Shown piece after piece: positions 1-6,027 of a stretch of DNA of 6,898 nucleotides. The first letter of the stretch is position 1; every line of letters begins with the position of its first letter. The stretch covers positions 1-6,898 of the forward strand of contig DATEMD010000137.1 in the NCBI GenBank assembly GCA_035275845.1, written 5' to 3'. The translations under genes were made by a program, and so were the position numbers. Under the pieces are notes generated by a model. It was not told the origin of the DNA and did not search any database. It saw only the letters and a list, made by a program, of their open reading frames with translations. Source of the stretch: REEB95 sp035275845 (lineage in GTDB: Bacteria; Pseudomonadota; Alphaproteobacteria; ATCC43930; CGMCC-115725).

Positions 1-97
1 CGCCGACGCGCAGATAGAACGACAGCCAGAACGAAATCGCCGCCATGACGATGTCATGGGCGTAAGCGGCTCCGGCGCGACGGCTGACGATGGTCAT
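1..97 (-). CDS. Partial WbpM/CapD-like nucleoside-diphosphate sugar 4,6-dehydratase, N-terminus only
   Basis: Reading the minus strand from the ATG at 97 gives 32 codons before the window edge: MTIVSRRAGAAYAHDIVMAA followed by ISFWLSFYLRVG. A short basic start, then an A-Y-x-H-D-x-V/I-M-A-A helix ending in a Y-L-R-x-G turn, is how membrane-bound polysaccharide dehydratases of the WbpM/CapD/FlaA1-like type begin in alphaproteobacteria. Those proteins have four N-terminal membrane helices and then a cytoplasmic NAD-binding short-chain dehydrogenase domain that converts UDP-GlcNAc to its 4-keto-6-deoxy form. Only part of the first helix is visible here, so the catalytic domain is not seen and the call rests on N-terminal resemblance plus context. 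A WbpL-type transferase and a WbpV-type reductase lie nearby on the same strand. No strong Shine-Dalgarno precedes the ATG. The gene is divergent from the YdcF-family gene, with a 122-bp gap. Alternative: another polytopic membrane protein. Confidence 0.68.
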   Translation of the reverse strand, partial: MTIVSRRAGAAYAHDIVMAAISFWLSFYLRVG

Positions 98-219
98 CGA
101 TTTCGGCGACGTTACGTGAGCCGCCGCCGGCGCAGCAAGAAAAATGCGGACGACCCGCGTGTTCCGCGCCTTTCAACGGACTGGCGGCACGCGCATCGGA
201 TCGGGCAGGATGGGTATCG
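98..219. other. Divergent intergenic region between the dehydratase and YdcF-family genes
   Basis: This 122-bp gap separates two divergent genes and should carry both promoters. I could not pick out a convincing -35/-10 pair on either strand. At its right end AGGA (207-210), running into TGGG, lies 9 nt before the ATG at 220 and is a good ribosome binding site for the plus-strand gene. No comparable site precedes the minus-strand ATG at 97. Confidence 0.5.
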
Positions 220-999
220 ATGCTTTACGTCGTCAGCAAAGTCCTCCAGATCGTCTTCGATCCCGGCAACCTGCTCCTGATTCTTCTTGCCATCGGTGCG
301 TGGCGGCTTTTGGCAAGCGGGGGTCGCAAGGGTATGGCGCTCGTCGTGCTGGTGCTCGTCGCCGGTGTCGCGGCGGCGATTGAGCCGCTGGCGGCGTTGC
401 CGTTGGGCCCGTTGGAGAGCCGGTTTCCGGTGTTGCACACGCTGCCCGAAAAGGTCGACGGCATCATCCTGTTGGGTGGTGCGGTCGATCCGGAGCGCAC
501 CGCCGAATACGGTCAGGTCGCGCTCAATCGTTCGGCGGCCCGGGTCACAGAGACTTTGCGGTTGGCGCAGCATTATCCGACGGCGCGTATCCTGCTCTCG
601 GGCGGCCTCGGCGGTCTGCTGCACGAGCCGACGACGGAGGCGGCGGCGACGGCGCGGTTGCTCACCGCGCTGGGCGTCGCGCCGAGCCGTCTGCTGATCG
701 AGGATCGCTCGCGTACGACGCACGAAAACGCCGTGTTCTCGAAGCAAATCGCCGATCCCCAGCCCGGCCAAGTCTGGATCCTGGTGACCTCGGCCGATCA
801 CATGCCGCGCGCCGTCGGCTGCTTCCGCAAGATCGGCTGGCCCGTCGTCGCCGATCCGGTGGACTTCGAGGCGGCGAAGCGTCTGCATATGTCGCTTGCG
901 GTCGGACTCTGGGACGTCGACGAAGCCGCGCACGAATGGGTCGGCTTGGTCGCCTATCATCTCGCGGGCTGGACCGACGCGCTGTTTCCGGGCCCCTAA
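220..999 (+). CDS. YdcF/ElyC family protein (DUF218), inner-membrane
   Basis: A 259-residue protein of the DUF218/YdcF family. Residues about 13-33 and 38-60 are hydrophobic and likely form two membrane helices, which is the ElyC-type layout. The DUF218 domain follows: D-G-I-I-L-L-G-G-A at 80-88, an S-G-G turn at 127-129, E-D-R-S-R-T-T-H-E-N-A at 161-171 (the family's 'S-x-N/H-T-x-E-N' signature), and V-T-S-A-D-H-M-P-R-A at 189-198. The C-terminus (H-E-W-V-G-L-V-A-Y-H-L-x-G to the final F-P-G-P) is typical of alphaproteobacterial members. ElyC in E. coli is linked to envelope integrity and undecaprenyl-phosphate carrier use, but the family's biochemical activity is not settled. The ATG at 220 is the first in frame and has AGGA 9 nt upstream. 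The gene runs opposite to all its polysaccharide neighbours, and its TAA (997-999) overlaps the TAG of the converging glycosyltransferase. A role in lipid-carrier or envelope homeostasis is inference. Confidence 0.92.
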   Translation: MLYVVSKVLQIVFDPGNLLLILLAIGAWRLLASGGRKGMALVVLVLVAGVAAAIEPLAALPLGPLESRFPVLHTLPEKVDGIILLGGAVDPERTAEYGQVALNRSAARVTETLRLAQHYPTARILLSGGLGGLLHEPTTEAAATARLLTALGVAPSRLLIEDRSRTTHENAVFSKQIADPQPGQVWILVTSADHMPRAVGCFRKIGWPVVADPVDFEAAKRLHMSLAVGLWDVDEAAHEWVGLVAYHLAGWTDALFPGP

Positions 1000-2147
1000 C
1001 GGCCGATTTCGCGCAGCAGTTCGCGATAGAGCGCGCGCGTCGCCTCGGCGACGGCGTCATCCGAAAAACCCTGTGCGACCCGTTCGCGACCGGCGGCGCC
1101 GAGCCGCTGGCGCAACGTGCTGTCGCGCGCCAGCGTCACCAGCGCATTGGCGAGCGCCGCTTCGTCGCCCGGCGGCACCAGAAGCGCGTTGATTTCGTGC
1201 TGCGCGATGCTCCGCACGCCGGCGATGTCGCTGGCGACGATCGGTCGTGCCATCGCCGCCGCCTCCAACAGGCTCTTGGGCACGCCTTCGCCGCCCAGCG
1301 ACGCCAGCGCCGCGATATGCGCGTCGCGCCAAACCGCGCGCACATCGTCGCAGCGGCCGAGCCAGGTGACGCCCGGCAGCGTCGCCCAGCGTGTCAGCGT
1401 CGCGTGCGCGATCGCGCTCGGATTTTCGTCGTCGCGATCGCCGGCTAAGACCAGCCGCAGGTCGATGCCGCGCGCGCGCGCGCGCTGCTGCGCGGCGACC
1501 AGCACGCCAACGCCTTTAATGGCGATCATGCGGCCGGCATAGGCCACCGTCACCGGGGGCGTGGCCGGCTCCGGCGCCGGCACGAACCGCGCGAGATCGA
1601 CGCCCGAGCCGGGAATCAGCACGACGTGCGCCGCCTTGCCCGGACAGACCGCGGCCAACGCCTGCCGATCGTCCTCGTTCTGCACGATGACGCGGCCGCG
1701 CCGGCCGAACAGCGCCAGCGGCGCGATCCGTCGCGCCAGCCACCCCAACAGCCGCGCCGCAGGCCCGTCCGAGCCGCCGAGATAGCCCATGCCAGTGACC
1801 ATGCCGACGACGATCGGCACGCCGGCGAGCCGGGCAGCAATGCCGCCAAGCAACGCCGGCTTCAACGCGACGTGATGCACGATCAGCGGTCGCTCGCGGC
1901 GATAAAGCCGCCGGATTTCGACGATTGCCGCTATCGCGGCCAAGGGTCCGATGGCGCCCCGCTTCCACCGCAGCGGATGCACGGTAAAGCCGGTGGCGCG
2001 AATGGCGTCGCCGTGCGCCGTGATCCGCGTCGCCACCGCGACGTCGAAGCCGCTGTCGCGTGCCGCGCGCGCCATCGGCAGCCGATGCGAGCAGAAATAC
2101 CAATCCTCGGTGACGAGGAAGATCAGCTTCGGCCGTTCAGGCGACAT
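996..2147 (-). CDS. Family 4 glycosyltransferase (GT-B, PglA-like)
   Basis: A 383-residue retaining GT-B glycosyltransferase. The N-terminal acceptor domain opens with F-L-V-T-E-D-W-Y-F-C-S-H-R-L-P (10-24) and contains H-H-V-A-L-K-P (91-97), a pattern of the subgroup that includes PglA-like enzymes adding a sugar to an undecaprenyl-diphosphate-linked amino sugar. The C-terminal donor domain has G-S-G-V-D-L-x-R-F at 180-188, the basic pair R206 and K211 in A-Y-A-G-R-M-I-A-I-K-G, and the EX7E element with E287 and E295 in G-E-G-V-P-K-S-L-L-E. It probably acts on the cytoplasmic face of the inner membrane, adding the second sugar to the lipid-linked primer. Donor and linkage cannot be read from sequence. 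The ATG at 2147 lies inside the last codons of the ligase gene (11-nt overlap, different frame) and has no evident Shine-Dalgarno, suggesting translational coupling. It is last in the operon and its TAG (996-998) overlaps the stop of the convergent YdcF-family gene. Confidence 0.93.
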   Translation of the reverse strand: MSPERPKLIFLVTEDWYFCSHRLPMARAARDSGFDVAVATRITAHGDAIRATGFTVHPLRWKRGAIGPLAAIAAIVEIRRLYRRERPLIVHHVALKPALLGGIAARLAGVPIVVGMVTGMGYLGGSDGPAARLLGWLARRIAPLALFGRRGRVIVQNEDDRQALAAVCPGKAAHVVLIPGSGVDLARFVPAPEPATPPVTVAYAGRMIAIKGVGVLVAAQQRARARGIDLRLVLAGDRDDENPSAIAHATLTRWATLPGVTWLGRCDDVRAVWRDAHIAALASLGGEGVPKSLLEAAAMARPIVASDIAGVRSIAQHEINALLVPPGDEAALANALVTLARDSTLRQRLGAAGRERVAQGFSDDAVAEATRALYRELLREIGR

Positions 2148-3366
2148 CGGCGGTGCTCGCGGCGAGCAGCGATGCGGTCAGCCAGATGACCGACAGCCAC
2201 CATTCCTGCCAGATGCCGAAGCTCAGCAGCGCGATGACTGTCACCGTCGCCGCCCAGCCCAGTGCGGCGGCTTGGGCTTCGCGGCCGCCACCGAACCGCC
2301 AGCCGACGCGGTGGAGCGCCCAAACGACAATCGCTAGGCACAGGATCGTGCCCGGAATGCCAAGCTCGACGCGCCATTGCAGCAACGCATCGTGCGGATG
2401 CAGCGGCAAGGCATCGTGTCCTGGCCCGAGCTTGATGCCCGGCAGCGTCGCGCCGAAATCGCGCTTGCCGCCGGGCAGTTCGCGTGACGCATCCATGCCC
2501 CAGCCGAGCAATGGCCGGTCGGCGATGCGCTCGGCCGCGAAGCGCCAGATCAGCAGGCGATGGATGCCGGATATTTTGATCCATGGCGCGTCGTGCTGGA
2601 TCTGCACCGTCCTTTGATAAGTTGGAATGGCCGCGGGCAGCAGCGCGGCACCGACGATCAGGGCCGCGGCCAGTGCGCCGGCAACCAGCCGTGGTGCGCG
2701 CAGCGCGATGGCAAAACCGAGTAGGCCCACGACGAGGGCGAGGAGCGATGCGGCGCTGGTCATGATGAGCACGCTGAATCCGACGGTCGCGGCGGCGACG
2801 ATCTGGAAAATGCGCCAGCGCCGTAGCGCCAGCGCTGCCGGCCACAGGATGAGGACCAACGTCGTCACGCCGCGGTCATAGCGCGAATCGTTGACGATAA
2901 CGCTGCGGCTCCAGCCATGAACCCAGCGCGCCAGCGCCGCGCCTGTCGCCAATTCAAACAGCAGAAATCCGGCGCCCAGTGCCGCGCCGATGACAATTGC
3001 GGCGCCGACGCGTCCACGGTCCGCCGCGGTCAGCGCGCGGGCAGCCGCGAGCGCGATCAGGCCTTCGATGCCGATGGCGAGCAGCCGGGCGCCTTCGGCC
3101 AGGCTGTGGCCCGGTAAAATCGACCAGGTCGCCGACAGTAGTGCGAAGGCGGCCAGCGCGAGCCACAACGCTGCCAAAGGCCACAACGGCGTGCCGGCGG
3201 CGCGCAACCGCCGCGGCGCGGCGACGAGCAAGGCAACGGCAGCCACGGTCAACAGCGGCGCGAGGCCCAACGGCGCCAAGACCGCGAGCGGCGGCGCCAG
3301 GAGTCCCGCCGCCGCCAGGATGATCGCCGGCGCGCTCATGCGCGCGGATACGCTTGTCACGGCCAT
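2137..3366 (-). CDS. O-antigen ligase/polymerase family membrane protein (Wzy_C/WaaL type)
   Basis: About 409 residues from the ATG at 3366, nearly all hydrophobic segments (roughly 10-12 helices). One larger periplasmic loop lies at about residues 250-335. Family marks are visible: S-R-Y-D-R-G near 161-166, with a conserved-type Arg; I-H-R-L-L-I-W-R-F-A-A-E-R-I-A-D-R-P-L-L-G-W-G at about 268-290; and L-H-P-H-D-A-L-L-Q-W-R-V-E-L-G at about 322-336. The last corresponds to the H-x-H-N loop motif of Wzy_C proteins, with Asp in place of the usual Asn. Members transfer undecaprenyl-linked glycan to lipid A-core or other acceptors, or polymerise repeat units, in the periplasm. Sequence alone does not separate WaaL, Wzy and protein-O-ligase functions. 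Start choice: ATG 3366 sits 8 nt after the upstream stop. A GTG at 3402 (29-nt overlap) and an ATG at 3339 are alternatives, and none has a clear Shine-Dalgarno. It overlaps the downstream glycosyltransferase by 11 nt. Confidence 0.88.
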   Translation of the reverse strand: MAVTSVSARMSAPAIILAAAGLLAPPLAVLAPLGLAPLLTVAAVALLVAAPRRLRAAGTPLWPLAALWLALAAFALLSATWSILPGHSLAEGARLLAIGIEGLIALAAARALTAADRGRVGAAIVIGAALGAGFLLFELATGAALARWVHGWSRSVIVNDSRYDRGVTTLVLILWPAALALRRWRIFQIVAAATVGFSVLIMTSAASLLALVVGLLGFAIALRAPRLVAGALAAALIVGAALLPAAIPTYQRTVQIQHDAPWIKISGIHRLLIWRFAAERIADRPLLGWGMDASRELPGGKRDFGATLPGIKLGPGHDALPLHPHDALLQWRVELGIPGTILCLAIVVWALHRVGWRFGGGREAQAAALGWAATVTVIALLSFGIWQEWWLSVIWLTASLLAASTADVA

Positions 3367-3373
3367 GCGCGCT

Positions 3374-4345
3374 TTATAGGCGAGAAGCACGCGCCCGCGC
3401 ACCCTCGGTGTCGACGAACCAGCGGCACGTCGCGTCGAGTCCGTCGGACAGGCTGAAAGGCGGCCGCCACCCCAGGCGAGCGCGCGTCGCGCCGTCGTCG
3501 ATGGTCAGCGAGCCGATCAGCCGGTCGGCGGCGTCGCCACGGCCGACGGTGGTGGCGGCGGCGCGCAGCAGCCACGGCGGCATGGGAAACAACCGCGTCG
3601 GCGCGCCGATGCGCCGGGCGATCTCACGCACCAGGTGCGGCGTGCCGATCTCGTCGTCGTCGCGCACGAGAAAAATTTGCCCGGTCGCCGCCGGATGGCG
3701 CAGCGCGGTTGCGATCAACGCCAGCAAATTATCGCGAAAGACGAAGGCGCGGCGGTTGCGGATCGCGGCCAACGGCAGCGGCACGCGGCGATCGATCCAT
3801 CGTAGCAGCGCGCGGAAATTGCCTTTGACTTCGGGGCCGTAAACCAGCGGCGGCCGGATGATCGTCAGGCCGGGCGCGCCGTGCTGCCGCATCGCTGTCT
3901 CGATCGCGAGCTTCGCTCGCCCATAGGCGTCGCGTGGATCGGGAGGGCTCGTCGCCGATAACGGCCGGTCGGTCGTCGTCTCGCCCAGGACCTTGATCGA
4001 GCTCAACAGGATCGTGCGTTCGACGCCGGCTGCTGCCGCAGTGGCGCTAATGGCGGCTGCCGTGTCGCATTCGGTTGCAAGCCATGCGGCGTCGCCCGGC
4101 GGCGCGTGGGCGCGGCTGGCAAGATGGATGACGGCACGCGCACCGCTCAAGAGACTGCGCCAATCGCTGCGATGGTCGAGCGTGCCCGCGACGCGCGCTT
4201 CGACCGGTGCCGCAAACGCGGCCGTCGTCCGCGTCACCGCCCGCACCGCGAGCTCACTTGCTGTGAGGTGGCCGACAAGCGCGCGGCCGATGAAACCGGC
4301 GGCGCCCAGGATCACGATGGGACGCGGATCCGCGGCGGTCGGCAT
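3374..4345 (-). CDS. NAD-dependent sugar-nucleotide epimerase/reductase (extended SDR, WbpV/WreQ-like)
   Basis: A 323-residue extended short-chain dehydrogenase. The Rossmann signature G-A-A-G-F-I-G is at 14-20. The active site comprises S115/S116 in L-L-S-S-I-K-V and Y141-x-x-x-K145 in Y-G-R-A-K, followed by I-I-R-P-P-L-V-Y-G-P at 162-171. S-S-I-K-V, Y-G-R-A-K and R-P-P-L-V-Y-G-P together match the WbpV/WreQ-like branch, whose characterised members reduce UDP-4-keto-6-deoxy-GlcNAc to UDP-QuiNAc. UDP-glucose 4-epimerase-like activity is the main alternative. It would act in the cytosol, supplying the sugar loaded by the adjacent transferase. The ATG at 4345 is chosen because it comes just before the nucleotide-binding strand and only 10 bp after the upstream stop. 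An in-frame ORF open to 4444 would add 33 residues of low-complexity sequence lying inside the upstream gene. No clear Shine-Dalgarno is present, so coupling to the upstream gene is likely. Confidence 0.9.
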   Translation of the reverse strand: MPTAADPRPIVILGAAGFIGRALVGHLTASELAVRAVTRTTAAFAAPVEARVAGTLDHRSDWRSLLSGARAVIHLASRAHAPPGDAAWLATECDTAAAISATAAAAGVERTILLSSIKVLGETTTDRPLSATSPPDPRDAYGRAKLAIETAMRQHGAPGLTIIRPPLVYGPEVKGNFRALLRWIDRRVPLPLAAIRNRRAFVFRDNLLALIATALRHPAATGQIFLVRDDDEIGTPHLVREIARRIGAPTRLFPMPPWLLRAAATTVGRGDAADRLIGSLTIDDGATRARLGWRPPFSLSDGLDATCRWFVDTEGARARASRL

Positions 4346-4355
4346 GCGCGACGCG

Positions 4356-5348
4356 CTAATCGACGGCGCCGCGGCGTGCGAAACCGCCGAGCATTGCCGC
4401 GCTGAGCGCGATGGCAAGGCCGACCGCGACCAAGGGCCAGGCAAGCGCCAGCAGCGCCAGCGCGATCAAGCCGACATCGCCGGCGAGCACCAGCCGCGCG
4501 ACGGCGGCGTGGTCGTTGCTGCGCAGCGCGCGCTGATAGAAATGATCGCGATGCGCCCGCCACGGCGCTTCGCCACGCTGCGCCCGCCGCGCCAGCGTCA
4601 CCGTCGCATCTGCCAGATAATAAAGCGGCAGGATCAGCGCCGGCGCCCACTGTCCGTCGCGCGCTAGCACCAACAGCAGCCACCCCATGACGTAGCCGAG
4701 CGGCACGCTGCCCGCGTCACCGAGGAAAACGCTCGCCGGCTGCCAGTTGAAACGAAGGAAGCCGACCGCGACCGCGACCACAACCAGCGCCGCGGCGACG
4801 AGGCCATCGCCGCCGACGAACGACACGGCGGCGATGCCGAGGCCGATGCAAACGGTCTCGACGCCGGTGATGCCGTCGATGCCGTCCATGAAATTGTAGA
4901 GATTGATGAACCACACCCACAGGAGGGCAGCCGCGGCGCGATCGAGCGGCAGCGGCAGCAGACCCTGAAAGACGAACGCATCGTGCGGGAAGAACGCCAA
5001 CGCAATCAGGGCGGCGATGAAATGCGCCGCCAATCGGACCGCGACCGGCAGGCCGCGCAGATCGTCGACGAAGGATAGGAGGGCGAGGGCCGCCGTCACG
5101 AGCGCGATCGCCACCGCATCGGGCGGCATCGCGTCACGCGCCGCGAGCGCGAGCCAAGCAACGATCAGCGCTGCGACCACGGCGAGTCCGGCACCGCGCG
5201 GCACTGGATTCACATGCGACGAGCGTTCGCCCGGCCGGTCGAGAATCGCGCGGCGGCGCAGCCAATCGCGCATCAATGCGGTCAGGATCGCGCTGCCGAA
5301 TCCGGCGGCCAGCACGATCGCTCCCGTCACCGCCGCGTCCCTGCCCAT
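4356..5348 (-). CDS. Polyprenol-phosphate sugar-1-phosphate transferase, WbpL/WreU/WecA-like (MraY family)
   Basis: A 330-residue polytopic enzyme (about 10-11 helices) of the MraY/WecA/WbpL family, which transfers an N-acetylamino-sugar 1-phosphate from a UDP-sugar to undecaprenyl phosphate, the first committed step of glycan assembly. Motifs are complete: D-R-P-G-E-R-S-S-H then P-x-P-R-G-A-G near 37-53; the Asp pair in F-V-D-D-L-R-G (D95, D96); N-L-Y-N-F-M-D-G-I-D-G-I-T-G at about 149-162; F-L-G-D-A-G-S-V-P-L-G at about 208-218; and the C-terminal loop H-R-D-H-F-Y-Q-R at 266-273, the H-x-x-H-x-Y-Q-R type of WbpL-like enzymes. That loop and the R-S-S-H motif point to WbpL/WreU (QuiNAc or FucNAc primer) rather than MraY. 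The ATG at 5348 fits family N-termini. A GTG at 5411 would add 21 residues encoded through a strong inverted repeat. It is the first gene of the polysaccharide operon and has no obvious Shine-Dalgarno. Confidence 0.93.
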   Translation of the reverse strand: MGRDAAVTGAIVLAAGFGSAILTALMRDWLRRRAILDRPGERSSHVNPVPRGAGLAVVAALIVAWLALAARDAMPPDAVAIALVTAALALLSFVDDLRGLPVAVRLAAHFIAALIALAFFPHDAFVFQGLLPLPLDRAAAALLWVWFINLYNFMDGIDGITGVETVCIGLGIAAVSFVGGDGLVAAALVVVAVAVGFLRFNWQPASVFLGDAGSVPLGYVMGWLLLVLARDGQWAPALILPLYYLADATVTLARRAQRGEAPWRAHRDHFYQRALRSNDHAAVARLVLAGDVGLIALALLALAWPLVAVGLAIALSAAMLGGFARRGAVD

Positions 5349-5373
5349 GCGCGCGCCGCACCGTTCTGCCGAA

Positions 5374-5397
5374 GCCGCGGCTGTGATAAGCCGCGGC
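5374..5397 (-). terminator. Perfect 9-bp stem-loop, possible terminator of the small exported-protein gene
   Basis: GCCGCGGCT (5374-5382) and AGCCGCGGC (5389-5397) are perfect inverted copies around the 6-nt loop GTGATA. On the minus strand the hairpin begins 36 nt after the stop codon ending at 5434 and finishes 25 nt before the ATG at 5348. Only TTC follows, not a U-tract, so it is not a classical intrinsic terminator. It could stop transcription from the upstream gene, or act as a leader hairpin of the polysaccharide operon. Confidence 0.4.
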
Positions 5398-5433
5398 CGC
5401 GCCGGGTGCAACCGGCTCCTGGTCAGGCCGCGC

Positions 5434-5745
5434 TCAGCAGTGGATGACCGCCGAACAGAGTTGCGCCTTCAGGTCCTGGAGTTCGGCTTTGTGCTGCTTC
5501 AACGCGGTCAGTCCGGCCGAACCGGCGTCGGCGCCGGAGTAAGTGCGCAACAGCACCACCGCTTCGCCCACCAACGAATTGACGGTCTCGGGTGACAGGC
5601 CTTGCAGCATTTGCTCGTAGCGGCTGATCGCTTGCGGCGACAGGCCCGGTGTCGGCGCCGAATCCTGGTTCGCGGCGCGCGACAATCCGCTGCCGATCAA
5701 CAAGGGCACGGCCGCCAGCACGAGCCCGAAAATCGGGAGTCGCAT
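5434..5745 (-). CDS. Small exported protein of unknown function
   Basis: A 103-residue protein I do not recognise. Residues 1-25 form a clear Sec signal peptide: M-R-L-P, a hydrophobic core F-G-L-V-L-A-A-V-P-L-L-I-G, then S-R-A just before A-N, giving a likely signal peptidase I cut after A24 or A25. The mature part is about 80 residues. It has two G-L-S-P elements (34-37 and 49-52), the second opening S-P-E-T-V-N-S-L-V-G-E-A-V-V-L-L, and a predicted helix at about 78-95 rich in K, Q, E and L. Cys occurs only at 97 and at the final position 103, so a disulfide or C-terminal loop is possible. The start is fixed by GAGGA at 5755-5759, 9 nt before the ATG, and by the signal peptide; the frame stays open to 5958 but that extension is basic low-complexity sequence. 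It lies 85 bp upstream of the transferase on the same strand, with a stem-loop between, so cotranscription is uncertain. Confidence 0.8.
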   Translation of the reverse strand: MRLPIFGLVLAAVPLLIGSGLSRAANQDSAPTPGLSPQAISRYEQMLQGLSPETVNSLVGEAVVLLRTYSGADAGSAGLTALKQHKAELQDLKAQLCSAVIHC

Positions 5746-5989
5746 GGCTTCTCTTCCTCTGGTCTGGCCGGCGGCACGGCTTCGCCTCGCCATGCGCAAG
5801 CGCGCATGCACGGGCCGGTCTTGGCGGCGACGACCGGCGCGGGGGAAACGCGACCGAACGGGCTTTTCGTCTGCGGCTTGCTGCCGCTTGGGGCGCACAA
5901 TGCGTCCGCCGGGTCTATCGCAAGCGGTATGCCAGCTACGGCAATGCGCGGCTTTCACGGCGGCGTCGCCGTGCCGGACGCGCCGACTG

Positions 5990-5995
5990 TAAAAT
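5990..5995 (+). promoter_or_regulatory. Candidate -10 element for the methyltransferase gene
   Basis: TAAAAT matches the sigma-70 -10 consensus at five of six bases and is one of the few AT-rich spots in the gap. It is 32 nt before the ATG at 6028, which leaves room for a short leader containing the ribosome binding site. No good -35 hexamer lies 16-18 bp upstream, so this is tentative. Confidence 0.25.
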
Positions 5996-6013
5996 CAGCC
6001 GACGTCTGGATAC

Positions 6014-6020
6014 GGGAAGG
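6014..6020 (+). promoter_or_regulatory. Ribosome binding site that decides the methyltransferase start
   Basis: GGGAAGG ends 7 nt before the ATG at 6028. It is the best Shine-Dalgarno-like sequence in the open frame and supports 6028 over upstream in-frame ATGs such as 5929 and 5944. Confidence 0.6.
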
Positions 6021-6027
6021 CCGGGCG

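Larger units (their letters stand above)
5746..6027. other. Divergent intergenic region with short inverted repeats
   Basis: This 282-bp gap separates the small exported-protein gene (minus) from the methyltransferase gene (plus). Both strands stay open for long stretches, but no sequence resembling a known protein appears. It holds two 7-bp perfect inverted repeats with 4-nt loops: CATGCGC/GCGCATG (5791-5797, 5802-5808) and CACGGCG/CGCCGTG (5956-5962, 5967-5973). A weak inverted pair, GCGGC/GCCGC, lies around 5873-5887. The region presumably carries both promoters. No tRNA-like or other recognisable RNA fold was seen by eye. Confidence 0.5.

Noticed and set aside
112..960. 282-residue open frame on the minus strand opposite the YdcF-family gene
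   Set aside because: Its translation is Arg/Asp/Gln-rich low complexity with no domain, as expected from the antisense of a GC-rich gene. The plus-strand frame carries all DUF218 motifs.
2123..2845. 240-residue minus-strand frame inside the O-antigen ligase gene
   Set aside because: It is Arg-rich with no membrane helices, and the overlapping frame has clear ligase-family motifs and helices.
4346..4444. 33-residue N-terminal extension of the reductase/epimerase
   Set aside because: It lies within the upstream transferase gene, is Ser/Ala/Arg-rich, and the SDR fold begins just after the ATG at 4345.
5746..5958. N-terminal extension of the exported-protein frame
   Set aside because: It would put 71 basic residues before an evident signal peptide, and a strong ribosome binding site is placed for the ATG at 5745.
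5602..6027. N-terminal extension of the methyltransferase frame (142 extra residues)
   Set aside because: The extension is low complexity, overlaps the opposite-strand exported-protein gene, and a good ribosome binding site precedes the ATG at 6028.
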